From Erwinia aphidicola (lineage in GTDB: Bacteria; Pseudomonadota; Gammaproteobacteria; Enterobacterales; Enterobacteriaceae), in the NCBI RefSeq assembly GCF_024169515.1, contig NZ_JAMKCQ010000001.1, positions 3,906,001 through 3,970,000 on the forward strand: DNA of 64,000 bases. The letters run 5' to 3'. The notes under the pieces were generated by a model. The model worked only from the letters and a program-made list of their open reading frames with translations. It was not told the origin of the DNA and made no database searches. The position numbers and the translations under genes are program-made. The stretch's first letter is position 1. Each line of letters begins with the position of its first letter. Positions 28,967 to 40,281 of this stretch are shown piece by piece.

Positions 28967-29557
28967 CTACCAGTCAATTCCCTGCTGTGCCTGGATCCCG
29001 GCATCAAACGCATGCTTAACCGGGCGCATTTCACTGACCGTGTCCGCCAGCGCCAAAATCTCCCGATGACATCCGCGACCGGTAATGATGACGCTCTGAT
29101 GAGCAGGGCGCTGCTGCAGGGCGGCAATCACTTCTTCCAGCGGCAGGTAGTCAAAACTCACCATGTAGGTCAGCTCATCCAGCACCACCAGGTCGAGAGT
29201 CGGATCCTGCAACATGCGTTTGCCGTGCTGCCAGACGGCCAGGCAGGCGGCGGTGTCCGTTGCACGATTCTGCGTATCCCAGGTAAAGCCGGTCGCCATC
29301 ACCTGAAACTCGACGCCGTGCGGTTCCAGCAGATTGCGCTCGCCGTTTGGCCATTCGCCCTTGATAAACTGAATCACCCCGACGCGCTTCTGGTGGCCAA
29401 CCGCCCGGCTGGCGGTGCCGAATGCCGCCGTGGTTTTCCCTTTGCCGTTGCCGGTAAATACCATCAGAATGCCGCGCACTTCGGTAGCCGCAGCGATGCG
29501 CGCATCAACCTGATCCTTCAGTTTTTGCTGCCGCTGCTGGTGGCGATCTTCGGCCAT
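28967..29557 (-). CDS. btuR: Cob(I)yrinic acid a,c-diamide adenosyltransferase
   Basis: BtuR (CobA/CobO) adenosylates cobalamin and corrinoids using ATP in the cytoplasm. It has 196 residues, as in E. coli. The P-loop VFTGNGKGKTTAAFG lies near residue 33, with GVIQFIKGEWPNGERNLLE and LDLVVLDELTYM following. It begins by overlapping the yciK stop by one base, so the two are translationally coupled. Confidence 0.96.
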   Translation of the reverse strand: MAEDRHQQRQQKLKDQVDARIAAATEVRGILMVFTGNGKGKTTAAFGTASRAVGHQKRVGVIQFIKGEWPNGERNLLEPHGVEFQVMATGFTWDTQNRATDTAACLAVWQHGKRMLQDPTLDLVVLDELTYMVSFDYLPLEEVIAALQQRPAHQSVIITGRGCHREILALADTVSEMRPVKHAFDAGIQAQQGIDW

Positions 29558-30318
29558 TATTCTGCCGCCCCGGGCTTGCGCCCCGGCTGGGCATCAAAGC
29601 TGGTGCCGGTTTTACGTTTGCTGTCATCACCCATCAGCCACAGATAGAGTGGCATAATGTCGGCGGGAGTTTTCAGCTTATTGGCATCTTCCTGCGGGAA
29701 GGCACTGGCACGCATTTTGGTGCGCGTGCCGCCGGGATTAATGCAGTTAACGCGAAGCTGGCGTGGGTCATACTCTTCTGCCAGCACCTGCATCATGCCT
29801 TCGGTGGCGAATTTGGACACTGAGTACGCCCCCCAGCCGGCGCGGCCCTGGCGGCCCACGCTGGAAGTGGTGAAGACCAGTGAAGCCCCCTCAGCTTTTA
29901 ACAGCAGGGGCAGCAGCGCCTGCGTCAGGAAGAAGGTGCCGTCAATGTTGACGCGCATCACCTGCTGCCAGATAGCGGGATCCTGCTTATCCATCGGCAC
30001 CACCTCACCGAGCACTCCGGCGTTGTGCAGCACGCCATCAAGTCGCGGCAGCTTTTCGGCAATAGCTTCTGCCAGCTGCTGGCAGCTTTGCGCCGTGGCG
30101 GTTTCCAGATCGAGGGTAAACCACAGTGCCGGAGCCTGACTGCGCTGGTTAACCTCGTCACAAACCTGTTGCAGTTTTTCCGCATTGCGCCCCAGCAGAA
30201 CCAGCTGAGCGCCATAGCGGGCATAGGTCAGCGCGGCTTCGCGGCCAATGCCGTCGCTGGCCCCGGTGACAAGAATAATACGGTTATTGAGCAGATCGCT
30301 TTTCGGTTGATAGTGCAC
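29557..30318 (-). CDS. yciK: Short-chain dehydrogenase/reductase YciK
   Basis: YciK is a classical NAD(P)-dependent SDR of unknown substrate. It has 253 residues. The Rossmann motif TGASDGIGREAALTYARYG lies near the N-terminus; NAGVLGE and the active-site YSVSKFATEG (YxxxK) follow, with a Ser in FTTSSVGRQGRAGWGAY. A GTG start at 30318 (HYQPKSDLL next) is preferred, as AGAGGA lies about eight bases upstream and the product matches E. coli YciK (252). Upstream in-frame codons add 39 residues without homology. Confidence 0.94.
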   Translation of the reverse strand: MHYQPKSDLLNNRIILVTGASDGIGREAALTYARYGAQLVLLGRNAEKLQQVCDEVNQRSQAPALWFTLDLETATAQSCQQLAEAIAEKLPRLDGVLHNAGVLGEVVPMDKQDPAIWQQVMRVNIDGTFFLTQALLPLLLKAEGASLVFTTSSVGRQGRAGWGAYSVSKFATEGMMQVLAEEYDPRQLRVNCINPGGTRTKMRASAFPQEDANKLKTPADIMPLYLWLMGDDSKRKTGTSFDAQPGRKPGAAE

Positions 30319-30544
30319 AAAGAATTCCTCTGGCGATGGGGGGATTTCCGCAGGGCGGCTGATAGTATCGCCTGTTGTAAACCCTTGCGCGGACTGAATA
30401 AAGTGATTTATGCCTGAAAAAGTGGGTGAGTTCAATCAGCGCTTTAGCATATTCATGTGCTGTTACCGGGTTACAGGCGACTCAACGCGGGGACTCCGCT
30501 ACACTAGAGCTATCTATAACATAATGTAAATTAAGGCGGATTGA

Positions 30545-31594
30545 GTGGATCTACTCTCTTATTATGGACTCTTCCTGGCAAAAACCGTCACCGTGGTGAT
30601 TGCTATCGTGGCAATTGCGGTGGTGATCGCCAACCTTGCGCTGCGCAAACGCGCGCAGAATGGCCAGCTCAAGCTTACTCAGCTGGGCGAGAAGTACAGT
30701 GATATGCAGGACGATATGCGCCTGGCGAAGATGAAGCCGCATCAGCAAAAACAGTGGCACAAAGAGCAGAAGAAAAAAGAGAAGCTGACGGCGAAAACGG
30801 CCAAACAGCAGGCGAAGCTGGGCCGCCCGGAAGAGAAAGCCAAATCCACGCTGTACGTGCTCGATTTTAAGGGCAGCATGGATGCCGGCGAAGTCTCTTC
30901 GCTGCGTGAAGAGGTTTCTGCGGTGATGGCGGTGGCAGCACCGGGTGACGAAGTCCTGCTGCGTCTTGAAAGCCCCGGCGGCGTAGTTCACGGTTATGGA
31001 CTGGCTGCTTCACAGCTGCAGCGCTTGCGTGATAAGGGTATTCCGCTGACGGTAGCCGTGGACAAAGTCGCCGCCAGCGGCGGGTATATGATGGCCTGCG
31101 TGGCGGACCGTATCGTCGCCGCACCATTTTCCATTATCGGTTCCATCGGCGTGGTGGCGCAGATCCCTAACTTCAACCGCCTGCTCAAGCGCAATGAAAT
31201 TGACGTTGAGCTGCACACCGCCGGCGAGTTCAAGCGTACCCTGACGCTGTTTGGTGAAAACACCGAAGAAGGGCGTGAAAAATTCCGCGAAGATCTTAAT
31301 GAAACCCACCTGCTGTTTAAACAGTTCGTGCATCAGATGCGCCCAACGCTGGATATCGACAGCGTGGCGACCGGGGAACACTGGTACGGCACCCAGGCGC
31401 TGGAGAAGGGACTGGTGGATGCGATTGGCACCAGTGACGATCTGATCATCGATCGGATAGAGAAACATCAGGTGATCGGCGTGCGCTATGCGCGGCGCAA
31501 AAGCATGATGGACCGCTTTACCAACAGCGCCACGCTGAGCGTTGAACGCCTGCTGCTGCGTATCTGGCAGCGCGGTGAAAAACCGCTGCTGTAA
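30545..31594 (+). CDS. sohB: Inner membrane S49 peptidase SohB
   Basis: SohB is a signal peptide peptidase A-like serine protease anchored in the inner membrane. It has 349 residues, identical in length to E. coli. An N-terminal membrane helix (residues about 8-33) is followed by a basic, Lys/Gln-rich coiled segment (about 60-100). The catalytic Ser-Lys dyad is visible: Ser178 in KVAASGGYMMAC and Lys230 in AGEFKRTLTLFGENTEEGREKF. The start is a GTG after AAGGCGG. It is divergent from yciK. Confidence 0.96.
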   Translation: MDLLSYYGLFLAKTVTVVIAIVAIAVVIANLALRKRAQNGQLKLTQLGEKYSDMQDDMRLAKMKPHQQKQWHKEQKKKEKLTAKTAKQQAKLGRPEEKAKSTLYVLDFKGSMDAGEVSSLREEVSAVMAVAAPGDEVLLRLESPGGVVHGYGLAASQLQRLRDKGIPLTVAVDKVAASGGYMMACVADRIVAAPFSIIGSIGVVAQIPNFNRLLKRNEIDVELHTAGEFKRTLTLFGENTEEGREKFREDLNETHLLFKQFVHQMRPTLDIDSVATGEHWYGTQALEKGLVDAIGTSDDLIIDRIEKHQVIGVRYARRKSMMDRFTNSATLSVERLLLRIWQRGEKPLL

Positions 31595-31614
31595 CTGCCA
31601 CGGTTTACCCTGCT

Positions 31615-31643
31615 TAACGCCCGCACCCGCGGGCGTTATTTTT
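31615..31643. terminator. Terminator between sohB and yciN
   Basis: The ten-base stem TAACGCCCGC / GCGGGCGTTA with an ACCC loop runs into a T tract on the plus strand. It overlaps the 3' end of convergent yciN. Confidence 0.9.
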
Positions 31644-31884
31644 CCAGCCGGTAGCGCGCCGAGAGATTCACCGCCAGCGCTTTATAGACGTTAAACACCG
31701 TGGTGCTCTTTGCCGTCGCCAGGCCCTGGTCATCAAGATAGTAGTTGCCGCGAAATACCAGGACGTCTCCCTTCTGCTCGACATCATCAACGCTCAGGCC
31801 TGTGAAATAGTCTGGATGGTTGACGATCATTTCCCGGGCCAGCGCCAGCAGATGTTCACGATTGACGGCTTGCTGTTGTGACAT
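31636..31884 (-). CDS. yciN: DUF2498 protein YciN
   Basis: This is an 82-residue cytoplasmic protein matching E. coli YciN (83 residues; function unknown). Conserved features are REHLLALAREMI, DVLVFRGNYYLDDQGLATAKSTTVFNVYKALA and a C-terminal LSxxYxLE. It is located between sohB and topA exactly as in E. coli. Start preceded by AAGGAAAAGGACC. Confidence 0.92.
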   Translation of the reverse strand: MSQQQAVNREHLLALAREMIVNHPDYFTGLSVDDVEQKGDVLVFRGNYYLDDQGLATAKSTTVFNVYKALAVNLSARYRLEK

Positions 31885-32293
31885 GGTCCTTTTCCTTCTT
31901 TATATAGTCATTTTCTGGCCGCTATTGTACGCCAGCCCCTTAAATCCGCAATCTTTGTGGTGATATACAAAAGTGACTCTTTTTTCTTAGTTTTCTGGCG
32001 TAAATGGGGCATGGATGCTAATTAAGTTGCGTAACAGATTTTATCAGGTAGAGTGTGGGCGTTTCGGGTTCCGGGCGTAAAACAGACTTTACGCCTTGTT
32101 AGAGATTCGCTTAACAGGTAGTAAAAAGTACCGTTAATCAACGTGTTGTAACGTCAGATTTCGCACTGGAATTGATGAAAAAGTTGTTCGGGTTGAATTC
32201 ATTTTCCCCAATAACCCTATCCTTAGTGCGCTGCGTAGCTTCAGGAAGACGGCACAACTTACTCTCGGACGTTTTAATCAGGTAAAGGTAACT
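31885..32293 (+). promoter_or_regulatory. yciN-topA intergenic region (topA promoters)
   Basis: This 409-base gap is upstream of both divergent genes. It contains an eight-base hairpin (GGCGTAAA at 32074-32081 with TTTACGCC at 32088-32095) followed by TTGTT in the expected topA leader. E. coli topA has several promoters responding to supercoiling and stress. No additional gene is supported. Confidence 0.6.
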
Positions 32294-34894
32294 ATGGGAA
32301 AAGCTCTCGTAATAGTTGAGTCCCCGGCAAAAGCCAAAACGATCAATAAATATCTCGGTAATGACTACGTGGTGAAATCCAGCGTGGGTCACATCCGTGA
32401 TTTGCCGACAAGTGGATCAACAGTTAAAAAGAGCGCTGACTCTACAACCAGTAAAACCGGCAAGAAGGTCAAAAAAGACGAAAAGACTGCCCTCGTTAAC
32501 CGTATGGGCGTCGATCCTTATCACGGCTGGGATGCGAATTATCAAATCCTGCCAGGTAAGGAAAAGGTCGTTGCTGAACTGAAAGCACTGGCCGAAAAAG
32601 CTGACCACATCTATCTCGCAACGGACCTTGACCGCGAAGGGGAGGCCATTGCATGGCACCTGCGGGAAGTGATCGGTGGCGATGAATCACGCTACAGCCG
32701 CGTGGTGTTTAACGAAATTACCAAAAACGCTATCCAGCAGGCATTTGAAAAGCCGGGTGAGCTGAATATTGACCGCGTCAATGCTCAGCAGGCACGCCGC
32801 TTCATGGACCGTGTGGTCGGTTATATGGTCTCCCCGCTGCTGTGGAAAAAAGTCGCACGCGGCCTTTCTGCGGGGCGCGTGCAGTCAGTCGCCGTTCGCC
32901 TGGTGGTTGAGCGTGAACGTGAGATCAAAGCATTCGTCCCGGAAGAGTACTGGGATCTGAATGCCGACCTGACTACGCCGAAAGGCGTTGACCTGCCAAT
33001 GCAGGTGACTCATCAGGCCGACAAACCGTTCCGCCCGGTTAATCGTGAGCAGACTTATGCTGCCGTTAGCCTGCTGGAAAAAGCCCGCTACGTGGTGGCC
33101 GACCGCGAAGACAAGCCAACCAGCAGTAAGCCAGGCGCACCCTTTATTACCTCTACGTTGCAGCAGGCGGCAAGTACCCGCCTTGGCTTCGGCGTGAAGA
33201 AAACCATGATGATGGCGCAGCGTCTGTATGAAGCGGGTCATATCACCTATATGCGTACTGACTCTACCAACCTGAGCCAGGATGCGGTGGGCATGGTGCG
33301 TGGCTACATTGAGGATGAATTTGGCGCGAAATACCTGCCGAAAGCCGCCAATGTTTACAGCAGTAAAGAGAACTCTCAGGAAGCGCACGAGGCCATCCGT
33401 CCTTCGGATGTCAAAGTGCAGTCTGAGCAGCTAAAAGATATGGAAACGGACGCGCAGAAGCTGTATCAGCTGATCTGGCGCCAGTTCGTGGCCTGTCAAA
33501 TGATGCCAGCGCAGTACGACTCTACAACACTTACCGTAGAAGCAGGCGATTTCAAACTGAAGGCCAAAGGGCGCACGCTGCGCTTTGACGGCTGGACGCG
33601 GGTAATGCCGGCGCTGCGTAAAGGTGATGAAGATCGCGTACTGCCACCGGTTGAAGTAGGCAGCGAGCTGAGCCTGCAGCAGTTGGTACCCAGCCAGCAC
33701 TTCACTAAGCCACCGGCGCGTTTCAGCGAAGCTTCGCTGGTGCGTGAGCTGGAAAAACGCGGTATTGGTCGTCCTTCTACTTATGCTTCGATCATCTCAA
33801 CGATTCAGGATCGTGGCTATGTGAAAGTGGAAAGCCGCCGCTTCTACGCTGAGAAAATGGGCGAGATCGTCACTGACCGTCTGGAAGAGAACTTCCGTGA
33901 GCTGATGAATTACGACTTCACCGCGCACATGGAAGACAATCTCGATAAAGTAGCGAACAACGAAGCGCAGTGGAAAGCCGTGCTGGACAAGTTCTTTGGC
34001 GAATTCAGCCAGCAGCTTGAGCAGGCAGAGAAAGACCCGGAAGAGGGCGGCATGCAGCCGAACCAGATGGTGTTGACCTCTATTGACTGCCCGACCTGTA
34101 GCCGTCAGATGGGTATCCGTACCGCCAGTACCGGGGTGTTCCTCGGCTGTTCCGGCTACGCGCTACCGCCGAAAGAGCGCTGTAAGCAGACCATTAACCT
34201 GATCCCAGAGAATGAAGTACTGAATATTCTCGAAGGGGATGATGCGGAAACTAACGCGCTGCGCGCCCGCCGCCGCTGCCAGAAGTGTGGCACCGCGATG
34301 GACAGCTACCTGATCGACCCCTCGCGCAAGCTGCACGTCTGTGGTAACAACCCGGAATGTGACGGTTACGAGATCGAGCAGGGCGAGTTCCGCATTAAGG
34401 GGTACGACGGGCCAATCGTTGAGTGTGAAAAATGCGGCTCTGAAATGCACCTGAAAATGGGGCGCTTCGGCAAGTACATGGCCTGCACCAACGACGACTG
34501 TAAAAACACGCGTAAAATTCTGCGCAACGGCGAAGTGGCGCCACCGAAAGAAGATCCGGTGCCGTTACCTGAGCTACCGTGTGAGAAGTCAGACGCTTAC
34601 TTCGTGCTGCGTGACGGCGCGGCGGGCGTATTCCTTGCGGCGAATACCTTCCCTAAATCGCGTGAAACCCGCGCGCCGCAGGTTGAAGAGCTGCAACGCT
34701 TCCGTGACCGGCTGCCCGAAAAGCTGCGTTACCTGGCCGATGCTCCGGCAACGGATGCCGATGGCAACAAAGCCGTGGTACGCTTCAGCCGTAAAACAAA
34801 ACAGCAGTATGTCAGCACCGAGAAAGACGGCAAAGCCACCGGCTGGTCCGCCTTCTATGTTGACGGTAAGTGGGAAGTGAGCGCGAAGAAATAA
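32294..34894 (+). CDS. topA: DNA topoisomerase I
   Basis: TopA is the type IA topoisomerase that relaxes negative supercoils. It has 866 residues (E. coli 865). The Toprim domain has [15 protein letters not shown] with Glu9 and [10 protein letters not shown] (Asp111/113 region). The active tyrosine is in [11 protein letters not shown] near residue 319. The C-terminal region has tetracysteine zinc ribbons ([28 protein letters not shown] pairs with matching downstream cysteines) and zinc-less ribbons at the end. GGTAAAGGTA precedes the ATG. Confidence 0.99.
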   Translation: MGKALVIVESPAKAKTINKYLGNDYVVKSSVGHIRDLPTSGSTVKKSADSTTSKTGKKVKKDEKTALVNRMGVDPYHGWDANYQILPGKEKVVAELKALAEKADHIYLATDLDREGEAIAWHLREVIGGDESRYSRVVFNEITKNAIQQAFEKPGELNIDRVNAQQARRFMDRVVGYMVSPLLWKKVARGLSAGRVQSVAVRLVVEREREIKAFVPEEYWDLNADLTTPKGVDLPMQVTHQADKPFRPVNREQTYAAVSLLEKARYVVADREDKPTSSKPGAPFITSTLQQAASTRLGFGVKKTMMMAQRLYEAGHITYMRTDSTNLSQDAVGMVRGYIEDEFGAKYLPKAANVYSSKENSQEAHEAIRPSDVKVQSEQLKDMETDAQKLYQLIWRQFVACQMMPAQYDSTTLTVEAGDFKLKAKGRTLRFDGWTRVMPALRKGDEDRVLPPVEVGSELSLQQLVPSQHFTKPPARFSEASLVRELEKRGIGRPSTYASIISTIQDRGYVKVESRRFYAEKMGEIVTDRLEENFRELMNYDFTAHMEDNLDKVANNEAQWKAVLDKFFGEFSQQLEQAEKDPEEGGMQPNQMVLTSIDCPTCSRQMGIRTASTGVFLGCSGYALPPKERCKQTINLIPENEVLNILEGDDAETNALRARRRCQKCGTAMDSYLIDPSRKLHVCGNNPECDGYEIEQGEFRIKGYDGPIVECEKCGSEMHLKMGRFGKYMACTNDDCKNTRKILRNGEVAPPKEDPVPLPELPCEKSDAYFVLRDGAAGVFLAANTFPKSRETRAPQVEELQRFRDRLPEKLRYLADAPATDADGNKAVVRFSRKTKQQYVSTEKDGKATGWSAFYVDGKWEVSAKK

Positions 34895-34910
34895 TTTCTT
34901 GCTTCCCCCA

Positions 34911-34941
34911 GTGAGCGAGCCGCCTCGTGCGGTTCGCTCAC
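34911..34941 (+). terminator. Terminator downstream of topA
   Basis: A thirteen-base stem GTGAGCGAGCCGC / GCGGTTCGCTCAC (one wobble pair) with a CTCGT loop is followed by a T/C-rich tail. It starts 16 bases after the topA stop. Confidence 0.75.
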
Positions 34942-35040
34942 GCTTCATCTTCCTCACGCTTTCCCCTTCCGATGCTATACATATCCCACTTTTTTGATAT
35001 AGTTGTTATAGATAGCACCTTTCTTATTATTAATTCGCAT

Positions 35041-35167
35041 TATAACCTTCATTCTTGAAGCTGTGACTTCGTTAGCTGCGTGTATACGCCCTGGTCACTT
35101 ACTACAGTAAGCTCCCAGGGACTAATACACTTGCCGCCTTGCCACACCTCCAATTATTTTGGTTATA
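35041..35167 (-). repeat. Complete ERIC (IRU) element, 127 bp
   Basis: The element is exactly 127 bp and has terminal inverted repeats TATAACC / GGTTATA. The core, read on the minus strand, includes CCCTGGGAGCTTACTGTAGT followed by AAGTGACCAGGG, which matches the ERIC consensus palindrome. It is in the opposite orientation to, and clearly diverged from, the tandem pair after oppF. It sits between topA and cysB, in the 349-base gap that otherwise holds the topA terminator and the cysB promoter. Confidence 0.92.
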
Positions 35168-35240
35168 GACCGTTAACCTGACGCAGTTTCCTTATGCTGC
35201 CGGGGATTCGGCGCGTTGCTTCAAACCCTGGATGGAATGA

Positions 35241-36218
<978 letters not shown>

Positions 36219-36720
36219 TAACCCACAATATTATTGATGATATAAGTGGGCCGCTTGCGGCCCACTTTTTTTATGATTGGTGCCACCGATTACTGCAAAC
36301 GTTAACCCCATTTCATTATTTTTTCGTAAATGAAACATGTATCACATGTTCCTTCATTGTTATTTCTTAAATGAGAAACAGTACACACTTTTCATTGTCG
36401 CTCTTTGCGCCAGGATAGGATGATTCTCATACTCTAGTTAAAAGGAGTGGAGATCGCCTGTGGCCTGAGGCGTGCTAAATTTATCTCTAATTTAGGCTGG
36501 ACCTAATAGAGGGGCCAATGCAACCAGTTTGGGTTAAGGAGTAATTATTCCCCTTAAGTTAACTTAGCGTTTTTAATTAATCTTTTTGATGCTTGATAAA
36601 TCCTGTTAATCGTTTTGTTCAATAAAAATTACTGGATTTTGCAACACAGAATGTTTAGGATTCATCCTAATTTCTGATTGGTTCAAACAATCGTTTTAAT
36701 GAGAGTGATTATCAAAAACT
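36219..36720 (+). promoter_or_regulatory. cysB-ymiA intergenic region
   Basis: This 502-base AT-rich gap contains the cysB terminator and two similar small palindromes: TTAGG/CCTAA at 36492-36506 and TTAGGA/TCCTAA at 36655-36670. A possible eight-codon leader (MQPVWVKE, 36518-36544) lies behind AGAGGGG. A Fur-like stretch, TGATAATCACTCTC on the minus strand, lies at about 36701-36714 just before ymiA. None of these is proven functional. Confidence 0.45.
36245..36272 (+). terminator. Terminator of cysB
   Basis: The ten-base stem AGTGGGCCGC / GCGGCCCACT with a very short loop is followed by seven T. Confidence 0.92.
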
Positions 36721-36879
36721 ATGGCTACTAGATTATCTGTACAACCCGACTTCGGGGACAAAACCATCAAGGTTGAGCGTAACAGCAATCTGAAACGCAA
36801 AGCCTGGCTCACGGTATTCGCTGCTTCCTCATTGTTCTGGGTTGTGGTTGCTTTATCTGTCTGGCGTATTTGGGGGTAA
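36721..36879 (+). CDS. ymiA: Small membrane protein YmiA
   Basis: This 52-codon gene encodes a charged N-terminal half and one membrane helix (KRKAWLTVFAASSLFWVVVA ... VWRIWG). It matches YmiA, a small inner membrane protein that E. coli has in the same place between cysB and acnA. Three codons after its stop lies yciX, so they form an operon. No strong ribosome site is visible; GAGAGTG lies 14 bases upstream. It is too short for routine gene finders. The function is unknown. Confidence 0.82.
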   Translation: MATRLSVQPDFGDKTIKVERNSNLKRKAWLTVFAASSLFWVVVALSVWRIWG

Positions 36880-36881
36880 CA

Positions 36882-37046
36882 ATGCAACTTGGACTGCACG
36901 ATCGTAAAGCACAGCAGGTACGTAAAACCGAGCGTTTTTGCAAAGGCAAAAATGACACTCAGGATTCGATTCCAGCATCATGGAATCTGAATGAACTGCA
37001 GCGTAATTTTATTGAGTCAATGTTCGAAGACAAGAAAGCAAAATAA
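36882..37046 (+). CDS. yciX: Small protein YciX
   Basis: This 54-codon gene begins two bases after the ymiA stop (TAACAATG). The product is hydrophilic and basic: MQLGLHDRKAQQVRKTERF at the start and WNLNELQRNFIESMFEDKK at the end. The length and position match E. coli YciX (55 residues) in the ymiA-yciX pair. The GGGGGT just inside the ymiA stop can serve as a ribosome site. Function unknown. Confidence 0.8.
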   Translation: MQLGLHDRKAQQVRKTERFCKGKNDTQDSIPASWNLNELQRNFIESMFEDKKAK

Positions 37047-37249
37047 GTCACGACGTGACTATTTCCCAGGCAACCTTGCCGGGCATTATTATTAAAACAG
37101 ATTCATTTAATCTTAAGACCGAACCACTGGTCAGGGCTTCTTGACGCCCAATTCTGATGGTAACGCCATCATTTAACGGTGAAATCCTTGTGGTAGATGC
37201 CGAGGATTTAATGCGGTACGTTTTGGTCAGCAGTGGCCTGAGAGAGAAT

Positions 37250-37345
37250 ATGATGAATTTAACCCAAATTACCTGGTTCAGTACCTGGACATTTTCAGCC
37301 CTGTTCTGGACTAGCGCGTTATGGCTTGCAATGGTGATGCGCTAA
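37250..37345 (+). CDS. ymiC: Very small membrane protein YmiC
   Basis: This 31-codon gene (MMNLTQITWFSTWTFSALFW then TSALWLAMVMR) encodes a single tryptophan-rich membrane helix. GAGAGA lies just upstream. Length and position (after yciX, before acnA) match E. coli YmiC (31 residues). A second Met at 37253 could be the true start. It shares a TW..(x)..S-A-L-F-W pattern with YmiA. A strong terminator follows. Confidence 0.72.
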   Translation: MMNLTQITWFSTWTFSALFWTSALWLAMVMR

Positions 37346-37382
37346 TCGCGCCTTTAATTAAAAGCTTAGCGTAATAAACAAT

Positions 37383-37421
37383 AACGCCCTGCTGACCTGT
37401 ACAGCGGGGCGTTTTGTTTTT
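37383..37421 (+). terminator. Terminator after ymiC
   Basis: The stem AACGCCCTGCTG / CAGCGGGGCGTT (one G-T pair) with a seven-base loop leads into TTTTGTTTTTT. It separates the ymiA-yciX-ymiC unit from acnA. Confidence 0.92.
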
Positions 37422-37552
37422 TAATTTTCATTTTGTTTCAGCTGTTGTCAATTAGTGTTGTTATCAAAACGTTGCTGCCGAGTTGTGCTATGTTTAATCA
37501 AACCTTGCAATCACTAAGGTTATGATTATTCGAGCGCACGAATGGAGGAGCA

Positions 37553-40231
37553 ATGTCGACATTAAGCCAAATCAGTCAGGACACGCTGGAAGTCAACGAT
37601 CAGCGCTACCATTTCTACAACCTCACGAAAGCACAATCAGAGCTGGGCGACATCAGCCGCTTACCCAAATCAATGAAAGTCCTGCTGGAGAACTTGCTGC
37701 GCTATCAGGATGGCGATTCCGTCACGGCGGAGGACATCAGCGCACTTGCCGGCTGGCTTAAAGACGCCCATGCCGACCGGGAAATAGCCTATCGCCCGGC
37801 ACGAGTTTTAATGCAGGACTTTACTGGAGTGCCGGCGGTGGTCGATCTTGCGGCCATGCGCGAGGCGGTTAAGCGTCTCGGCGGTGATGTTGCCAAAGTC
37901 AATCCACTGTCGCCCGTCGATCTGGTCATCGACCACTCCGTCACCGTGGACCACTTTGGCGACGACGACGCGTTTGAAGAGAACGTGCGCCTGGAGATGG
38001 AGCGCAACCACGAGCGCTACGTGTTCCTGCGCTGGGGGCAGAAAGCCTTTAACCGCTTCAGCGTGGTGCCGCCCGGCACCGGTATTTGTCACCAGGTAAA
38101 CCTTGAGTATCTCGGCCAGGCCGTCTGGCACGAAGAACAAAATGGCCGCCAGGTCGCTTACCCCGACACGCTGGTCGGCACTGATTCGCACACCACGATG
38201 ATCAATGCGCTCGGCGTACTGGGCTGGGGCGTTGGCGGCATTGAAGCCGAGGCGGCGATGCTCGGTCAGCCGGTGTCGATGCTGATCCCGGATGTAGTGG
38301 GCTTCAAATTGACCGGCAAGCTGAAAGCGGGGATCACCGCCACCGACCTGGTGTTAACCGTTACGCAGATGCTGCGCAAGCACGGGGTGGTTGGTAAGTT
38401 CGTGGAGTTCTATGGCGACGGGCTGGATGACCTGCCGCTGGCCGACCGTGCGACCATTGCCAATATGGCGCCAGAATATGGCGCAACCTGCGGCTTCTTC
38501 CCGGTCGATGACATCACCCTCAGTTATATGACGTTGACCGGGCGCAGCAGCCAGCAGATTGCGCTGGTCGAGGCCTACGCGAAAGCGCAGGGGCTCTGGC
38601 GTAACACCGGGGACGAACCGGTGTTCACCAGCAGCCTGGCGCTGGATATGGGCGTGGTTGAGTCCAGCCTCGCCGGACCGAAGCGCCCGCAGGACCGTGT
38701 GGCCCTTGGCGATGTGCCTGCTGCCTTCCGCGCCAGTAATGAACTGGAAGTGAATCGCGCGCAGAAAGATCATAAAGCCATTACTTACCGCGACAGCCAC
38801 AGCGGGCAAGAATATCAACTGGAAGACGGTGCGGTGGTCATCGCCGCTATCACTTCCTGTACCAATACGTCAAACCCTAGCGTGCTGATGGCCGCCGGCC
38901 TGCTGGCGAAAAAAGCCGTGTCGCTTGGGCTGAAACCAAAACCGTGGGTTAAGGGTTCACTGGCACCTGGCTCCAAAGTGGTGTCTGACTATCTGGCCAG
39001 CGCGGGGCTGACGCCCTATCTCGATAAGCTTGGCTTTAACCTTGTCGGCTATGGCTGTACCACCTGCATCGGTAACTCGGGTCCGCTACCTGCAGAGATT
39101 GAGAGCGCGATTAAGCAGGGCGATCTCACCGTGGGCGCCGTGCTGTCCGGCAACCGTAATTTTGAAGGGCGCATTCATCCGTTTGTGAAAACCAACTGGC
39201 TGGCATCACCACCGCTGGTTGTCGCCTATGCGCTGGCGGGCAATATGACCCTGAATCTGCACAGCGATCCTATCGGCGAAGATACCACCGGCAAACCCGT
39301 TTACCTGAAAGATATCTGGCCGTCGCCGGAAGAGATTGCTGAGGCGGTACAGATGGTATCGACCGATATGTTCCTTAAGGAGTATGCCGAAGTCTTTGAA
39401 GGCACGCCGGAGTGGCAGCAGATCAAAGTCAGTGAGGCGGCGACCTATGACTGGGATGAGGGCTCTACTTATATTCGTCTCTCGCCGTTCTTTGATGACA
39501 TGGGCAAAGAGCCGAAGCAGGTGCAGGATATTCACGGCGCGCGCGTACTGGCAATGCTGGGAGACTCGGTGACCACTGACCATATTTCGCCTGCGGGCAG
39601 CATCAAGGCGGACAGCCCTGCCGGGCGCTACCTGCTGGAGCATGGCGTGGAGCGCACGGACTTTAACTCCTACGGTTCGCGCCGTGGTAATCACGAAGTC
39701 ATGATGCGCGGAACCTTCGCCAATATTCGCATCCGCAATGAAATGGTGCCGGGCGTGGAAGGGGGCATGACCCGCTTTATCCCGGGTAATGAGCAGATGG
39801 CGATTTATGATGCCGCTATGCGCTATCAGCAGCAGGGTACGCCACTGGCGGTGATTGCGGGTAAAGAGTACGGCTCCGGTTCCAGCCGCGACTGGGCAGC
39901 GAAAGGCCCGCGTTTGCAGGGCGTGCGCGTCGTCATTGCTGAGTCGTTCGAACGTATCCACCGCTCGAATCTGATTGGTATGGGTATTCTACCGCTGGAG
40001 TTCCCGCAGGGCGTAACCCGCAAGACGCTGAAGTTGACCGGGGATGAACTGATCGATGTCCACGACCTCAACCAACTGCAGCCGGGAGGGAGCGTCAAAG
40101 TGACCTTAACCGGCGTGGATGGGGCTAAGGAAGTGCTGGAGATGCGCTGTCGTATTGATACCGGTAATGAGCTGACCTATTACCAGAATGACGGCATTCT
40201 GCACTATGTGATCAGGAATATGCTGGATTAG
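37553..40231 (+). CDS. acnA: Aconitate hydratase A
   Basis: AcnA is the stress-inducible 4Fe-4S aconitase that interconverts citrate and isocitrate. It has 892 residues (E. coli 891). Cluster ligands are visible: Cys in [10 protein letters not shown] (near residue 435) and the pair in [10 protein letters not shown] (near 500-504). The swivel domain has [10 protein letters not shown] and ends [25 protein letters not shown] precedes the ATG. The ~130-base gap before it holds its promoter; in E. coli it is under SoxRS, Fur and CRP control, but I do not see a clear site. Confidence 0.98.
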   Translation: MSTLSQISQDTLEVNDQRYHFYNLTKAQSELGDISRLPKSMKVLLENLLRYQDGDSVTAEDISALAGWLKDAHADREIAYRPARVLMQDFTGVPAVVDLAAMREAVKRLGGDVAKVNPLSPVDLVIDHSVTVDHFGDDDAFEENVRLEMERNHERYVFLRWGQKAFNRFSVVPPGTGICHQVNLEYLGQAVWHEEQNGRQVAYPDTLVGTDSHTTMINALGVLGWGVGGIEAEAAMLGQPVSMLIPDVVGFKLTGKLKAGITATDLVLTVTQMLRKHGVVGKFVEFYGDGLDDLPLADRATIANMAPEYGATCGFFPVDDITLSYMTLTGRSSQQIALVEAYAKAQGLWRNTGDEPVFTSSLALDMGVVESSLAGPKRPQDRVALGDVPAAFRASNELEVNRAQKDHKAITYRDSHSGQEYQLEDGAVVIAAITSCTNTSNPSVLMAAGLLAKKAVSLGLKPKPWVKGSLAPGSKVVSDYLASAGLTPYLDKLGFNLVGYGCTTCIGNSGPLPAEIESAIKQGDLTVGAVLSGNRNFEGRIHPFVKTNWLASPPLVVAYALAGNMTLNLHSDPIGEDTTGKPVYLKDIWPSPEEIAEAVQMVSTDMFLKEYAEVFEGTPEWQQIKVSEAATYDWDEGSTYIRLSPFFDDMGKEPKQVQDIHGARVLAMLGDSVTTDHISPAGSIKADSPAGRYLLEHGVERTDFNSYGSRRGNHEVMMRGTFANIRIRNEMVPGVEGGMTRFIPGNEQMAIYDAAMRYQQQGTPLAVIAGKEYGSGSSRDWAAKGPRLQGVRVVIAESFERIHRSNLIGMGILPLEFPQGVTRKTLKLTGDELIDVHDLNQLQPGGSVKVTLTGVDGAKEVLEMRCRIDTGNELTYYQNDGILHYVIRNMLD

Positions 40232-40248
40232 CGCGAGTCAGAAGAGAG

Positions 40249-40277
40249 AGCGGGCCAGGACAGGCCCGCTTTTTTTT
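40249..40277. terminator. Terminator between acnA and ribA
   Basis: The stem AGCGGGCC / GGCCCGCT with a six-base loop is followed by eight T. It lies five bases from the convergent ribA stop. Confidence 0.92.
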
Positions 40278-40281
40278 GCAC

